NCBI RefSeq assembly: GCF_000519305.1 | Contig: NZ_JAFG01000007.1 | Span: 103,994 to 167,993, forward strand | Direction: 5' to 3' | DNA length: 64,000 bases | Source of the DNA: Mesorhizobium ciceri WSM4083 | GTDB taxonomy: Bacteria > Pseudomonadota > Alphaproteobacteria > Rhizobiales > Rhizobiaceae | Shown: in pieces, positions 7,739-18,451 of the stretch | How the letters are laid out: each line of letters begins with the position of its first letter | Position numbering within the stretch: position 1 is the stretch's first letter | The notes under the pieces: model-generated | Database searches by the model: none | What the model saw: the letters and a program-made list of their open reading frames with translations, nothing else | Told to the model about the DNA's origin: nothing | Position numbers and translations under genes: made by a program

Positions 7739-10464
7739 GCCAGGTCACCCACATCGTCAGTATTCGAAGCGTCGAAATTGGGCGGGTTTGCCGGCTTGGG
7801 CATCTTGATGGTGAACACCGCGCCCGAACGATCTGTCCGGTTTGCCGCCATGATGGTGCCACCCATCGCCTCGATGAAGCCGCGGCAGATCGACAGGCCG
7901 AGCCCGGTGCCGGCGCGGATCTGGTCGCGCTTGCGCACCCGGTAGAAGGTGTCGAAAATCCGCTCAAGATCGCCGGGAGGAATGCCCGGCCCTTCATCCA
8001 TGATCTGCAGCAAGACGGAGCCATTGTCGGTCCAGCCCTGCACGCGGATCGTCGAGCCTTCCGGGGCATATTTCGCCGCATTGTCGAGAAGATTGAAGAG
8101 CGCCTGCTCGAACAGCACCGGGTCGACCTTCAACATCGGTAGATCCCTGGGGATGTCCGTCTCGATCTTGTGCTCGCCAATGATTTTCCTGGCCCTTTGC
8201 AGGGCGGAGCCGACGATGTCGCCGACATAGTGAAAGGCGTAGTTCGGCTCCATCGCGCCGGACTCGATCTTGGTCATGTCGAGCAGATTGGCGATGAAGC
8301 GGTTCAGCCGCTCGGATTCGTCGAGCACCGTCGACAGCAGTTCGGCCCGGTCCGGTTCGGGAAGTGCTGCTGAAAAATCCCGCAGCGTGCCGGCCGCGCC
8401 CATGATGGCGGCGAGCGGCGTCTTCAGATCATGGGAAATGGAGGTGAGCAGTGCCGAGCGCAGCCTGTCCGCCTCGGCCGCGAGCTTGGCGCGGTCGACG
8501 TCGGCGACCAGTTGGATACGCTCGATGGCGACCGCCGCCTGGTCGGCCAGTGCGTCGAGCAGCCGCTGCTGCTCGGGCGTCAGCAGCGGCCCCTGCTTGT
8601 CGTTGTCGAGGCCGACGACGCCGATCGCCGTGCGCCCGGTGCGCAAGGGCAAATAGAGGCGCTTGGCGCCCGGAAGCGTGTCGGCGCCGCGACCCGCGGC
8701 ACGATCGTGCTCCCAGGCCCAGCGGGCGGCGGCGATGTCGGCCTCGGCCAGCGTGTCGTCGGGCGGATAGCCGGCCTTGACGGTGATGGTCCCGTCCTCC
8801 GGCAAAAGCAGCACCACCCGCAGCTTCAGCATCGAGGCGATCTGGAAGGCCGTGGCCCAAAGGACGTCGTCGAGCGTGCCGGCGCCGGCGAGCTTTTTTG
8901 AAAAGAGGTAGATGTCTTCCGTGGCCCGCGCCCGCGAGCGGGCGGCAACCGCCTGGCGCTGCACGCGCGCCGTCAGATTGCTGGCGATGACCGCAACGAC
9001 GAGAAAGACGCCGAGCGCCACGATGCTCTCCGGATCCCGGATCGTCAGCGTATAACGAGGCTCCAGGAAGAAATAATTGAAAGCAAGGGCGCTGGCGAAA
9101 CAAGCGTACAGAGCCGGCCACAGACCGCCGGTTACCGCCGATGCCAGTACGCCGATGAGAAGAATGATCGCCAGGTTGCGAACGTCGAGAAACTGGTCGA
9201 GAACGACGGCGAAGGCGAGCGAACCGATGACAAAGGCCGTGGCCTTGAGATAGGGCCAGATCTCGAACTGCCACTGCTCGTCCGCCGCCTTGACGCTCCT
9301 CGACGTCACCTCGGCGTTGCGTTCGGTTCCTGAAATGACATGGACGCTGATGTCGCCGGCATTGCGGATGAGATCGTAGGTGAGCGAGCCTTCGATCAAC
9401 TCCCGCCAGCGCGACCGGGTCGGCCTGCCGACCACGATATGGGTGAAATTGTTCGCCGTCGCATGGCGAACAATGTCCTGCGCGATGTTCTGACCGGGAA
9501 TGGTGGTCACCTCGGCGCCGAGCTGTTCGGCAAGCCGCAGGTTCGTAGCCAGCCGATCCTTGTCCGCTTCGGGCATGCTGGCCGAGCGAGGGCTGTCGAC
9601 ATGCAGCGCCGTCCACGGGGCACGGAGCCGGTCGGCCAGCCTGCGCGCGTAGCGAATACGCGAAGCCCCGCCCGGTCGCGCGTCGACGCAGACGAGAACC
9701 CTTTCCCCCGCGGCCCACGGTCCGGGAATGGCGTGGGCCTGCATATGGATCAGCAACTGGTCGTCGACGCGCTGCGCGGTGCGGCGCAGCGCCAGTTCCC
9801 TGAGCGCCGTCAGATTGCCCGGCGAGAAATAGTTCTCGATCGCGCGCTGCGCGGTGTTGGGGAAATAGACCTTGCCTTCCTCGAGCCGCTTGATCAGGTC
9901 GTCGGGGGTGAGATCGATGATCTCGACATCGTCGGCCTGGTCTATGATGGAATCGGGAACCGTCTCGCGAACCCTGACTTTGGTGATCTGGGCGACGACG
10001 TCGTTCAGGCTTTCGACATGCTGGATGTTGAGCGTCGTGTAGACGTCGATACCGTGCGTCAGGATTTCCTGGACATCGAGATAGCGCTTGGGGTGCCGGC
10101 TGCCGGGCGCATTGGTGTGGGCGAGTTCGTCGACGAGAACCAGCGCCGGGCGCCGGGCGAGGATGGCATCGATATCCATCTCGTCGAGGATGCGCCCCTT
10201 GTAGTCGACCTTGCGGCGGGGAATGACCTCATAACCCTCGACCAGGGCCAGTGTCTCCTTGCGCCCATGCGTCTCGACGACACCGATCACCACATCCACG
10301 CCGTCGGTCAGCCTGGCGCGGCCCGACATCAGCATCTCGTAGGTCTTGCCTACGCCGGGAGCGGCACCCAGGAATATCCGCAGCCGGCCGCGACCTTCCC
10401 GCTCGGCATGGTCAAGCAGTGCGTCGGGAGAAGGTCTGGCGTCGTTGTTTCTGTCGTCCGGCAT
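7735..10464 (-). CDS. kdpD: Sensor histidine kinase KdpD
   Basis: K+/turgor sensor kinase of 909 aa. The N-terminal KdpD domain carries a Walker A motif (FLGAAPGVGKTYEM, near residue 35) and a DELAHTNAPGSRH block, followed by a UspA-like segment (VLVCVDARPGG). Four closely spaced membrane helices occupy roughly residues 405-500, then a GAF-like region, the HisKA box SISHDLKTPLAAIMG with the phospho-histidine and an HATPase domain (LFNLLDNAAKYAPEGS). Length matches the usual ~890-900 aa. It is encoded 54 bp after kdpC and overlaps kdpE. Confidence 0.97.
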   Translation of the reverse strand: MPDDRNNDARPSPDALLDHAEREGRGRLRIFLGAAPGVGKTYEMLMSGRARLTDGVDVVIGVVETHGRKETLALVEGYEVIPRRKVDYKGRILDEMDIDAILARRPALVLVDELAHTNAPGSRHPKRYLDVQEILTHGIDVYTTLNIQHVESLNDVVAQITKVRVRETVPDSIIDQADDVEIIDLTPDDLIKRLEEGKVYFPNTAQRAIENYFSPGNLTALRELALRRTAQRVDDQLLIHMQAHAIPGPWAAGERVLVCVDARPGGASRIRYARRLADRLRAPWTALHVDSPRSASMPEADKDRLATNLRLAEQLGAEVTTIPGQNIAQDIVRHATANNFTHIVVGRPTRSRWRELIEGSLTYDLIRNAGDISVHVISGTERNAEVTSRSVKAADEQWQFEIWPYLKATAFVIGSLAFAVVLDQFLDVRNLAIILLIGVLASAVTGGLWPALYACFASALAFNYFFLEPRYTLTIRDPESIVALGVFLVVAVIASNLTARVQRQAVAARSRARATEDIYLFSKKLAGAGTLDDVLWATAFQIASMLKLRVVLLLPEDGTITVKAGYPPDDTLAEADIAAARWAWEHDRAAGRGADTLPGAKRLYLPLRTGRTAIGVVGLDNDKQGPLLTPEQQRLLDALADQAAVAIERIQLVADVDRAKLAAEADRLRSALLTSISHDLKTPLAAIMGAAGTLRDFSAALPEPDRAELLSTVLDESERLNRFIANLLDMTKIESGAMEPNYAFHYVGDIVGSALQRARKIIGEHKIETDIPRDLPMLKVDPVLFEQALFNLLDNAAKYAPEGSTIRVQGWTDNGSVLLQIMDEGPGIPPGDLERIFDTFYRVRKRDQIRAGTGLGLSICRGFIEAMGGTIMAANRTDRSGAVFTIKMPKPANPPNFDASNTDDVGDLA

Positions 10465-10518
10465 CGGGACCGATCATGGATGGCGCCGGAGATACTGTCG
10501 ATCCCCGGCCCGCACCAT

Positions 10519-11085
10519 TCACTGTTTCGCGGCGTCCAGCGCAAGGTTGAGACCGAGCACATTGACCACAGGCTCGCCCATGAAGCCAAGCTCCCTGCCC
10601 TCGACTTGGGCATCGACAAGCGCCTTGATCTTGGCTTCGTCGATACCCCTGGCCTTGGCCACCCGGGCGACCTGGAAGTAGGCGGCTTCCGGGCTGATGT
10701 CGGGATCGAGGCCGCTGCCGGACGTCGTCACCAGATCCATCGGCACGGGCTGGTTCGGGTTTTCCGCTTTCAGTTTCTCGGCGTCGCCCTTGATGCGGTC
10801 GATCAGCTTGGGATTGGTCGGGCCGAGATTGCTGCCGCTCGAGGCGGCCGCATTGTAACCGTCGCCGGCAGCCGACGGGCGGCCGTGGAAATACTTGTCG
10901 CTGGCAAACCCCTGGCCGATCAGTTCGGAGCCGATGATCTTGCCGTCTTTCTCGACCAGGCTGCCATTGGCCTGACGCGGGAACAGCGCCTGGGCGATGC
11001 CGGTCATGCCCAGAGGATAGATCAGGCCGGTCAGCACCGTGAAGAAGACGATCATGATGATCGCGGGTCGTATCTGTTTGAACAT
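10519..11085 (-). CDS. kdpC: Potassium-transporting ATPase subunit KdpC
   Basis: Subunit of the KdpFABC pump, 188 aa, with one N-terminal membrane helix ([21 protein letters not shown]) and a periplasmic domain. Conserved stretches include [23 protein letters not shown] and [20 protein letters not shown]. KdpC stabilises the A-B complex. The ATG at 11085 follows kdpB by 12 bp. Confidence 0.97.
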   Translation of the reverse strand: MFKQIRPAIIMIVFFTVLTGLIYPLGMTGIAQALFPRQANGSLVEKDGKIIGSELIGQGFASDKYFHGRPSAAGDGYNAAASSGSNLGPTNPKLIDRIKGDAEKLKAENPNQPVPMDLVTTSGSGLDPDISPEAAYFQVARVAKARGIDEAKIKALVDAQVEGRELGFMGEPVVNVLGLNLALDAAKQ

Positions 11086-11097
11086 GAGCGTAATTCC

Positions 11098-13187
<2,090 letters not shown>

Positions 13188-13191
<4 letters not shown>

Positions 13192-13403
13192 TTTGAAGCT
13201 CCGGCTTCGGTGTTGTTGGACGGCACCGGATGATCGGATGCCGAAAAGAGATGGGGCGGCCCGTAGGCCAGCAGCCAGAGGACGAGCATGACTGCCGCAA
13301 GGCCGAGAAACGTCGACAGGGTCGGGAAAGGAGGAGGTCTCTCCTCCTTTCCGTGATCGGCGCTGTGGCCGACCTTGCGGCGCATGGCATTGAACCAGGA
13401 CAT
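13188..13403 (-). CDS. Small membrane protein between kdpA and kdpB
   Basis: A 71-aa ORF in the gap between kdpA and kdpB. It has a basic N-terminus ([20 protein letters not shown]), one hydrophobic helix ([20 protein letters not shown]) and a polar tail ([16 protein letters not shown]). The ATG at 13403 lies 7 bp after the kdpA stop, and its stop overlaps the kdpB start by 4 bp, which strongly supports translation. I do not recognise a named family. By position it may be an accessory subunit of the Kdp complex or a translational coupling leader for kdpB (inference). Confidence 0.72.
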
Positions 13404-13410
13404 GACGGTC

Positions 13411-15114
13411 TCAGAAGGTCTGCCCGTGAGCCATCGCCAGGTGCTCGATGATCGGCCCGACGGCGAGCGCCGGGAAGAAGGTGAGGCCACCGACGATCAG
13501 GATGACGCCGACCAGCAGCCCGACGAACAGCGGGCCATCGGTCGGGAAGGTGCCGGCGGAGGCCGGAACCGTTTTCTTCGCCACCAGCGAGCCGGCAATG
13601 GCCAGCGCCGGGATGATGACCAGGAAGCGGCCCATCAGCATGCCGATGCCGATCGTGATGTTGTACCAGGGCGTGTTGCCGCTGAGGCCGCCAAAGGCGG
13701 AACCGTTGTTGGCCGCCGCCGAAGTGTAGGCGTACAGAACCTCGGAGAAGCCGTGCGGGCCGGCATTGCCCATCGACGCCACGCCGGTCGGCAGCACGAC
13801 GGCGATGGCCGTGAAGATCAGCATCGCCAGCGGCAGGCACAGTATGGCCAGCATCGCCATCTTGACCTCCTTGGCCTCGATCTTCTTGCCGAGATATTCG
13901 GGCGTGCGGCCGACCATCAGGCCGGCAACGAAGACGGCGACGACGATGTACATCAGGATGCCGTAGAGACCCGCGCCGACACCGCCGACGATGACTTCGC
14001 CAAGCTGCATGTTGATGATCGGGATCATGCCGCCGAGCGCCGTGAACGAGCCGTGCATGGCGTTCACCGCACCGCAGGAAGCGGCCGTGGTGATGACGGC
14101 AAACAGCGCCGACAGAGCGATGCCGAAGCGGCTCTCCTTGCCCTCCATGTTGCCGCCGTCGATGCCCAGCGCATGCACCAGCGGGTTGCCGGCGGCTTCC
14201 GCCCAGTAGCAGATGGCGACACCGGCGATGAACATGACGCCCATGGCCGAGAGGATCGCCCAGCCCTGGCGCTGGTTGCCGATCATGCGGCCGAAGACAT
14301 TGGTCAAGGCGGCGCCGATGGCGAAGATCGACACCATCTGGATCAGGTTGGAGATCGCGTCGGGGTTCTCGAACGGGTGCGCGGCATTGGCGTTGAAGAA
14401 ACCGCCGCCATTGGTGCCGAGCATCTTGATGGCCACCTGCGAGGCGACCGGGCCAACGGCGATGGTCTGCTGCGCGCCTTCCAGCGTCGTGGCGTTGACG
14501 TAGGCGCCGAGCGTCTGCGGCATGCCGAGCCAGACATAGACCAGCGTCAGCACGATGCAGAACGGCAGCAGCAGATAAAGTGTGGAGCGGGTCATATCGA
14601 CCCAGAAATTGCCGATCGACTTGCCCGACGCCCGCGCAAAGCCGCGGATCAGCGCAATGGCGATGGCAATGCCGGTGGCCGCCGAAACGAAGTTCTGCAC
14701 CGTCAGTCCGGCCATCTGCACGAGATATGACATCGTGCTCTCGCCACCATAGTTCTGCCAGTTGGTGTTGGTCATGAAGCTGGCGGCGGTGTTGAAGGCG
14801 AGCCCAGGCTCGACCGCTGTCATGCCGGCCGGATTGTAAGGCAGGCTGCCCTGCAGGCGCTGCAGGGCATAAAGCACCAGGAAGCCGGCAAGGTTGAAGA
14901 GCAGCAGGGCGACCGCGTAGGTGGTCCAGTGCTGTTCCTCGCGTTCGCTGGTTCCGCAAAGGCGGTACAGCCCGCGCTCAAGCGGGCCGAAGAGGGGCGA
15001 AAGCAGCGTCCGGTCGCCGTTGAAGACGCGGTGCATGTAGCCGCCGAGCGGCTTCACGAGCAATATGACGATCCCGCAATAGACCAGGATCTGTATCCAA
15101 CCGTTCAGTGTCAT
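13411..15114 (-). CDS. kdpA: Potassium-transporting ATPase K+-binding subunit KdpA
   Basis: Channel-like subunit of 567 aa with about ten membrane helices that binds and conducts K+. It begins [28 protein letters not shown] and contains pore-loop segments such as [20 protein letters not shown] and NAAHPFENP, typical of KdpA. It ends [17 protein letters not shown]. kdpF lies 14 bp upstream and the small membrane protein gene follows directly. Confidence 0.98.
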   Translation of the reverse strand: MTLNGWIQILVYCGIVILLVKPLGGYMHRVFNGDRTLLSPLFGPLERGLYRLCGTSEREEQHWTTYAVALLLFNLAGFLVLYALQRLQGSLPYNPAGMTAVEPGLAFNTAASFMTNTNWQNYGGESTMSYLVQMAGLTVQNFVSAATGIAIAIALIRGFARASGKSIGNFWVDMTRSTLYLLLPFCIVLTLVYVWLGMPQTLGAYVNATTLEGAQQTIAVGPVASQVAIKMLGTNGGGFFNANAAHPFENPDAISNLIQMVSIFAIGAALTNVFGRMIGNQRQGWAILSAMGVMFIAGVAICYWAEAAGNPLVHALGIDGGNMEGKESRFGIALSALFAVITTAASCGAVNAMHGSFTALGGMIPIINMQLGEVIVGGVGAGLYGILMYIVVAVFVAGLMVGRTPEYLGKKIEAKEVKMAMLAILCLPLAMLIFTAIAVVLPTGVASMGNAGPHGFSEVLYAYTSAAANNGSAFGGLSGNTPWYNITIGIGMLMGRFLVIIPALAIAGSLVAKKTVPASAGTFPTDGPLFVGLLVGVILIVGGLTFFPALAVGPIIEHLAMAHGQTF

Positions 15115-15128
15115 GGCTTTCGGTGCCT

Positions 15129-15218
15129 TCAGAAGCGTTCTGGACGAACGAGGGCGTATGTCAGGTAGGCGAGCAGGAACAGCGTCACGCCGCCACCGAG
15201 AATATAGTCGACGATCAT
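15129..15218 (-). CDS. kdpF: Potassium-transporting ATPase subunit KdpF
   Basis: A 29-aa single-helix peptide translated from ATG at 15218 to TGA at 15129. It starts [19 protein letters not shown] and ends YALVRPERF, a clear KdpF pattern: one helix followed by the conserved ALxRPExF end. KdpF stabilises the KdpABC complex in the membrane. Spacing to kdpA is 14 bp. It is easily overlooked because of its size. Confidence 0.93.
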   Translation of the reverse strand: MIVDYILGGGVTLFLLAYLTYALVRPERF

Positions 15219-15233
15219 TTTTTCAGCCTCGCT

Positions 15234-15314
15234 CTAGAGCGCGTCACAAGCTTTGATGTAGGCGAAACAAAGGGCAAAGAACAAAATTCCGGTCCCGATA
15301 ACGGTCATATCCAT
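15234..15314 (-). CDS. 26-aa membrane peptide heading the kdp operon
   Basis: ATG at 15314 to TAG at 15234 encodes 26 residues: a short start (MDMTVIGTG), a hydrophobic helix (ILFFALCFAYIKACDAL) and no more. AAAAGGAAT lies about 9 bases upstream, a good ribosome binding site. The stop is 15 bp before the kdpF ATG. This is most likely a real small membrane peptide of the kdp operon. It resembles unnamed peptides I associate with this position in other kdp operons (from memory, not checked). Role unknown. Confidence 0.62.
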   Translation of the reverse strand: MDMTVIGTGILFFALCFAYIKACDAL

Positions 15315-15592
15315 TGTGTTTATTCCTTTTGTTCTTTGTACTTTGCGAATTTGACAAGAGAGTTCGCAATATCTCGAAAGTGGCCCGGCGCATCTTTGGC
15401 GACGGAACCGATTGTGTTTTCTGAAAGGAATATGGACCCGATCGCCATAAAGGTTCGAGACGGGGCGCAGTGGAAAGAAATAGGAATTTCATAAAGATTT
15501 TTGCGCGGGCTCTTCCCGACACGCAGGGATTGTCGCGCAAGACACGCGGCCAGCCACAGGATTGCGATTTCCCTGCGAACTGCCGGAAACGG
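15315..15592. other. Intergenic region upstream of the kdp operon
   Basis: About 280 bp between the kdp leader peptide and the terminator of the next gene. It holds an inverted repeat near the operon start (listed separately) and is locally AT-rich, as expected for a regulated promoter, but I cannot assign clear -35/-10 boxes. A 20-codon ORF at 15432-15494 on the plus strand has a fair ribosome site, but nothing else supports it. Confidence 0.4.
15343..15369 (-). promoter_or_regulatory. Inverted repeat upstream of kdp, possible KdpE site
   Basis: Arms TTGCGAA (15343-15349) and TTCGCAA (15363-15369) are exact inverses with 13 bases between them, about 30-55 bp before the first kdp ATG. Position suits an operator. 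Assignment to KdpE is inference only. Confidence 0.35.
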
Positions 15593-15623
15593 GAAAGCCC
15601 GGCTGGGGACCAGCCGGGCTTTC
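15593..15623 (-). terminator. Strong hairpin, probable terminator of the DUF982 gene
   Basis: A perfect 14-bp stem (15593-15606 with 15610-15623) around a 3-base loop, GAAAGCCCGGCTGG paired to its inverse. It lies 41 bp beyond the stop of the minus-strand DUF982 gene. The T-run is short (CTTTC), so termination strength is uncertain. Confidence 0.6.
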
Positions 15624-15663
15624 TATGGTGGTGTGGCTTTAGCCGCCACGGAGGGTACGATCT

Positions 15664-15966
15664 TCAGGCGGCGTAGCCGCCATAGCCACGCGCAACGGCG
15701 TGCACGCCCGCCACCGGCTCGAGGTCCGGCCACAGGATACAAGAAGCTTGCGCAAACTGGACGAGCGCTTGGCGCGCCTGCTCGATGGTCACATAGCCTG
15801 GGATGGCGAGTTCACATGCTTCCACCGCGTTGCGGTAAAGCGGGCCGCGGCGGGAGGTCGTCCAATTGGTGAGGAAATCGTGCATTTCGGCCAGCGAGGC
15901 AATCTCGCGCTTGAAGCCGAGTCCGACCGACAGTGCGACCGGGGAATGAAACAGCTTGTCGTGCAT
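15664..15966 (-). CDS. DUF982 domain-containing protein
   Basis: A 100-aa protein of the DUF982 family, which is expanded in rhizobia and has no known function. The middle reads FLTNWTTSRRGPLYRNAVEAC, followed by ALVQFAQASCILW; the W-P/R-GP...A...C pattern is typical. The ATG at 15966 opens MHDKLFHSPVALSVGLGF. A longer in-frame extension upstream is basic and disordered and was rejected. Confidence 0.85.
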   Translation of the reverse strand: MHDKLFHSPVALSVGLGFKREIASLAEMHDFLTNWTTSRRGPLYRNAVEACELAIPGYVTIEQARQALVQFAQASCILWPDLEPVAGVHAVARGYGGYAA

Positions 15967-16226
15967 GAAGCGGGCTCCTGGTTTTTCGCGCGCTTGGAGA
16001 GATATCCGGGCGGGTCCGCGAACGGGACGCCGTGAAACGCGCAACGAGGCCGGAGGTTCCAGCTTGGGACTTGGCGATTTTTGATTGTGCCTGGTCGGCG
16101 AAATTATCAATTCGCAGCGCAACGATCGCGTGCCGGACGCTCAACGGCTCCGCAGCCCAGTTGGCGACGGCAGGCTCTCCAAAATCCCGCAGGAGCCATC
16201 GAGATCGCTCCTCCCCGCCTTGAGGC

Positions 16227-16451
16227 TCACGCCTTCTTCACGAACTCGGTCTTGAGCACCAGGCCTTTCACTTGCTTGGTGTTGCATTCGATCTCGCCGG
16301 GATTGCCGTTCAGGCGGATGGCCTTCACCAACGTGCCGCGCTTGATCGTCTCCGAAGTGCCTTTGACTTTGAGGTCCTTGATCAGCGTGACGGAATCGCC
16401 GTCATTCAATTGAGCGCCATTGCTGTCGCGCACGATTACATCGTTCGGCAT
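16227..16451 (-). CDS. PhnA-domain (alkylphosphonate utilisation-like) protein
   Basis: A 74-aa protein matching the C-terminal PhnA domain: VIVRDSNGAQLNDGDSVTLI, KDLKVKGTSETIKRGTLVK and IRLNGNPGEIECNTKQVKGL. The zinc-ribbon half found in longer PhnA proteins is absent. Despite the family name, no C-P lyase genes are nearby and the biochemical role is unknown. It is a lone gene just downstream (on the minus strand) of tRNA-Ser. Confidence 0.88.
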   Translation of the reverse strand: MPNDVIVRDSNGAQLNDGDSVTLIKDLKVKGTSETIKRGTLVKAIRLNGNPGEIECNTKQVKGLVLKTEFVKKA

Positions 16452-16563
16452 GCCATCTCCTGTGATTGGCAGGTTTCAAGGGCAAAGCGCGGCGGGATGT
16501 TTACCGCCCTCCTTCGCGCAGAGGCTCGGGCTTGTCCTGCGAAGCTCGTAGAACGAAGCGGGA

Positions 16564-16653
16564 TGGCGGAGAGAGCGGGATTCGAACCCGCGTTACGGTC
16601 TCCCGTAAACACACTTTCCAGGCGTGCGCCTTCAACCACTCGGCCACCTCTCC
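16564..16653 (-). tRNA. tRNA-Ser (anticodon GGA)
   Basis: Read on the minus strand it begins GGAGAGGTGGCCGAGTGG and ends GGTTCGAATCCCGCTCTCTC. The anticodon loop CTGGAAA gives GGA, decoding UCC and UCU. A long variable arm (ACGGGAGACCGT core) marks it as class II serine tRNA. The acceptor stem pairs over 7 bp including one G-U. The discriminator G is followed by an encoded CCA (16564-16566). Confidence 0.97.
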
Positions 16654-17013
16654 GTCCATGCATGTCGCGTCGGCCGGTTTTGCCGCGCGGGTTGGGGAGA
16701 TGCACCTCCCTTTGGGCAAGGCGGAACTTCCGCCATCGGCGTCGCCAACCAGCAAACACCTTCCCCTGCACCTGAGCCGTCGAAGCAACAGGCGCGGGGC
16801 TCATCTAGTCGATCCGGCGCCGAATGCCAAGCCATATCAGCCGTCTATTCGCTTTGCCGGCCACACAGTGTTCGCAGGGCCGCCGGCATGCCCGTTTTTG
16901 CGGGCGCCGCCGCTGCAATGGTGTGCACAGGCAGGACCGCCGGGCCGGCCGCCCTTGACTTCCCCCGGAGTTGCCTGTCGGGTGCCGAGGCTTTGCGGGG
17001 GCATTGAGCGGAC
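16654..17013. other. Intergenic region between tRNA-Ser and the next membrane protein
   Basis: About 360 bp. Reading frames here are shadows with no recognisable protein. A perfect GGCGGAA-C-TTCCGCC palindrome near 16720-16735 lies 70-80 bp upstream of the tRNA and could be promoter-associated. I see no integration-site repeat. Confidence 0.3.
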
Positions 17014-17718
17014 ATGACATCGAGCAATGGACAGACGCCAGTCAGGCGGCCGGACAGCGGGCTTTCCTTCGTGCCGGTGGGCTGGCTTGTCTTCGTCATG
17101 GCGTGGTCGGTCTACGGCCTGATCTCCGTCTGGCCCGCGGTCGGCGCCACCGGCCTGCCAGACAGCGTGTTTTACCTTATCTATGCGGGGCTCTTCATCG
17201 ACGTCGTCACCATCCTGTGGGGGCTTTACCTGCTAGGCCTCGCCTTCGGCCGCTCGGCCCGCTTCCCGCGCCGGTTCATCATCTGGCAGGTCGCCACAAT
17301 CGTCTGGCTGGTGGCCTGGCAGACCGCTGCACTGACGATTTCGGATTTCGTCTTTTCGGGTCAGGCGCTTGCCATCACGGCTGCTCAAATCGCCATCGGC
17401 GGTCTCTGCATCCATCTGCTGCGCCGTGGATCCGAAGCCGATGCCGTTTATGTCAATCCGGAAACCGAAAGCCCGCCTGTCTTCGTCTCCGTCATCGCCG
17501 CGCTGCTCGGCATCGTCCTGGGCGCGGTTATCGGCGCCGTGGCCGGATTCGCCATCGGCTCGGTGATCGCTGATGCCACCGAGATGAGCTGTTTCGAGGG
17601 CGCCTGCGGCTATTTTGCCGTGTTCACCGGCCTGGCCGGCCTCGTGATCGGCGCCATCGGCGGCGGCATTTTCGCCGTCTGGCGTGTCCATCGGCGCAAA
17701 AGGAAGCCGGCTGTATAG
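17014..17718 (+). CDS. Multi-pass membrane protein, possibly DUF2569-like
   Basis: A 234-residue protein with about five to six hydrophobic segments: VPVGWLVFVMAWSVYGLISV, LIYAGLFIDVVTILWGLYLL, FIIWQVATIVWLVAWQTAAL, VFVSVIAALLGIVLGAVIGA and LAGLVIGAIGGGIFAVW. The first part is reminiscent of the DUF2569 membrane family, but this is a weak resemblance. The C-terminus is Gly/Ala-rich with two cysteines (SCFEGAC). It has no operon partner. Function unknown. Confidence 0.75.
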   Translation: MTSSNGQTPVRRPDSGLSFVPVGWLVFVMAWSVYGLISVWPAVGATGLPDSVFYLIYAGLFIDVVTILWGLYLLGLAFGRSARFPRRFIIWQVATIVWLVAWQTAALTISDFVFSGQALAITAAQIAIGGLCIHLLRRGSEADAVYVNPETESPPVFVSVIAALLGIVLGAVIGAVAGFAIGSVIADATEMSCFEGACGYFAVFTGLAGLVIGAIGGGIFAVWRVHRRKRKPAV

Positions 17719-17796
17719 TTCGCGCAGGGCAACGAATCCGGGTTCCCCCGGGCTTTCGAGACTTCGCCGGCGCGTCGATTTGCGAGGCACCAAATG

Positions 17797-17843
17797 CAAA
17801 AACCCGCCTATGCGGCGGGTGGTCGGCGCAAGTCAGCACCATA
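17797..17843 (-). ncRNA. Candidate short RNA (about 45 nt)
   Basis: On the minus strand a consensus-like promoter (17850-17878) would start transcription near 17843. It runs into a compact terminator hairpin ending in TTTTT at about 17798. No convincing protein is encoded between promoter and terminator. This promoter-terminator pairing with no gene is what a small regulatory RNA looks like. Its length and identity are inference. Confidence 0.45.
17798..17820 (-). terminator. Rho-independent terminator, minus strand
   Basis: Stem ACCCGCC/GGCGGGT (17802-17808 with 17814-17820), 5-base loop, followed on the minus strand by TTTTT. No annotated minus-strand gene is upstream, which supports the short RNA candidate. 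Confidence 0.7.
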
Positions 17844-17849
17844 TCGAAA

Positions 17850-17878
17850 TTAGTAGCATAGCTGCCCTCACATGTCAA
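17850..17878 (-). promoter_or_regulatory. Sigma-70 type promoter
   Basis: TTGACA (17878-17873) and TACTAA (17855-17850) on the minus strand with a 17-bp spacer; the sequence around the -10 also contains TATGCT. It is one of the best consensus promoters in the window and points at the short RNA candidate. Confidence 0.5.
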
Positions 17879-18027
17879 TGAAAAGCCACCCGGCCGACTG
17901 TTGTGCGGCCTTCTGTTGACCTGAGTTTGGAACCTGCAAATTCGCGTATGGCGATTGCGATCCGGCCATGCGCATTCTATCTCTGAAAGGCCCCTCGGGA
18001 GGGGGACCTGCCCGGAGGAGGGTTCTG

Positions 18028-18351
18028 ATGTTTCGCTTCGTCTTTCGTCTTGCCGCCATGATCGCGCTGTCGATTTCCGTCATCATGGCGGTGCTCGACG
18101 CGACACGCACCGTGGCGGCCTCCGTGCTGGTGCTGACCCCGCTCAACACCAGTTGGCTGGCGGTCTCGCCCGACACGCGGGCCGCCTTCGAGACCTTCAT
18201 CCGGACCAAGGCCAGCCCGCTGCTGTGGGACGGGGCCATCGCCTGGGTGCTGAACCAGCCGGGCTTCGCCGTGTTCGCGGTGCTGGCTTTCCTGCTCTAT
18301 GCGATAGGCTACAGGCGGTCACCGCGTACCGGTCAATTCGCCGCCACCTAG
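18028..18351 (+). CDS. Small integral membrane protein, unknown function
   Basis: A 107-aa protein with helices at [18 protein letters not shown] and [17 protein letters not shown]. Between them lies a conserved-looking segment ([18 protein letters not shown]). AGGAGGG ends 4 bases before the ATG at 18028, which decides the start over an earlier in-frame ATG at 17968. The TAG stop is formed by the first bases of an intergenic palindromic repeat. Confidence 0.78.
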   Translation: MFRFVFRLAAMIALSISVIMAVLDATRTVAASVLVLTPLNTSWLAVSPDTRAAFETFIRTKASPLLWDGAIAWVLNQPGFAVFAVLAFLLYAIGYRRSPRTGQFAAT

Positions 18352-18398
18352 AGCATCGGACCCAAAAGCGGTTGCCGGTTTTGGGAAACCCGATGCTC
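18351..18398. repeat. Intergenic palindromic element (RIME-like)
   Basis: Nested inverted repeats: outer arms GAGCATCGG (18351-18359) and CCGATGCTC (18390-18398), inner arms CCCAAAA (18361-18367) and TTTTGGG (18379-18385). It abuts the stop codon of the preceding gene, like the element at 28198-28264. Confidence 0.65.
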
Positions 18399-18402
18399 AA
18401 AC

Positions 18403-18426
18403 AAAGCCGCCGTCATGCGGCTTTTT
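18403..18426 (+). terminator. Rho-independent terminator
   Basis: AAAGCCGC (18403-18410) pairs with GCGGCTTT (18417-18424) around a 6-base loop and ends in TTTTT. It terminates the small membrane-protein gene and isolates msrA. Confidence 0.8.
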
Positions 18427-18451
18427 GCGTTCACCCGAAGAGGAGCCGCGC

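Noticed and set aside
15432..15494. 20-codon ORF with a GAAAGGAA ribosome site upstream of kdp
   Set aside because: Too short and not hydrophobic or otherwise recognisable; no supporting neighbour. Kept only as a note.
16564..16653. tRNA-Ser as an integration site of a genomic island
   Set aside because: No integrase gene and no direct repeat of the tRNA 3' end seen within the window.
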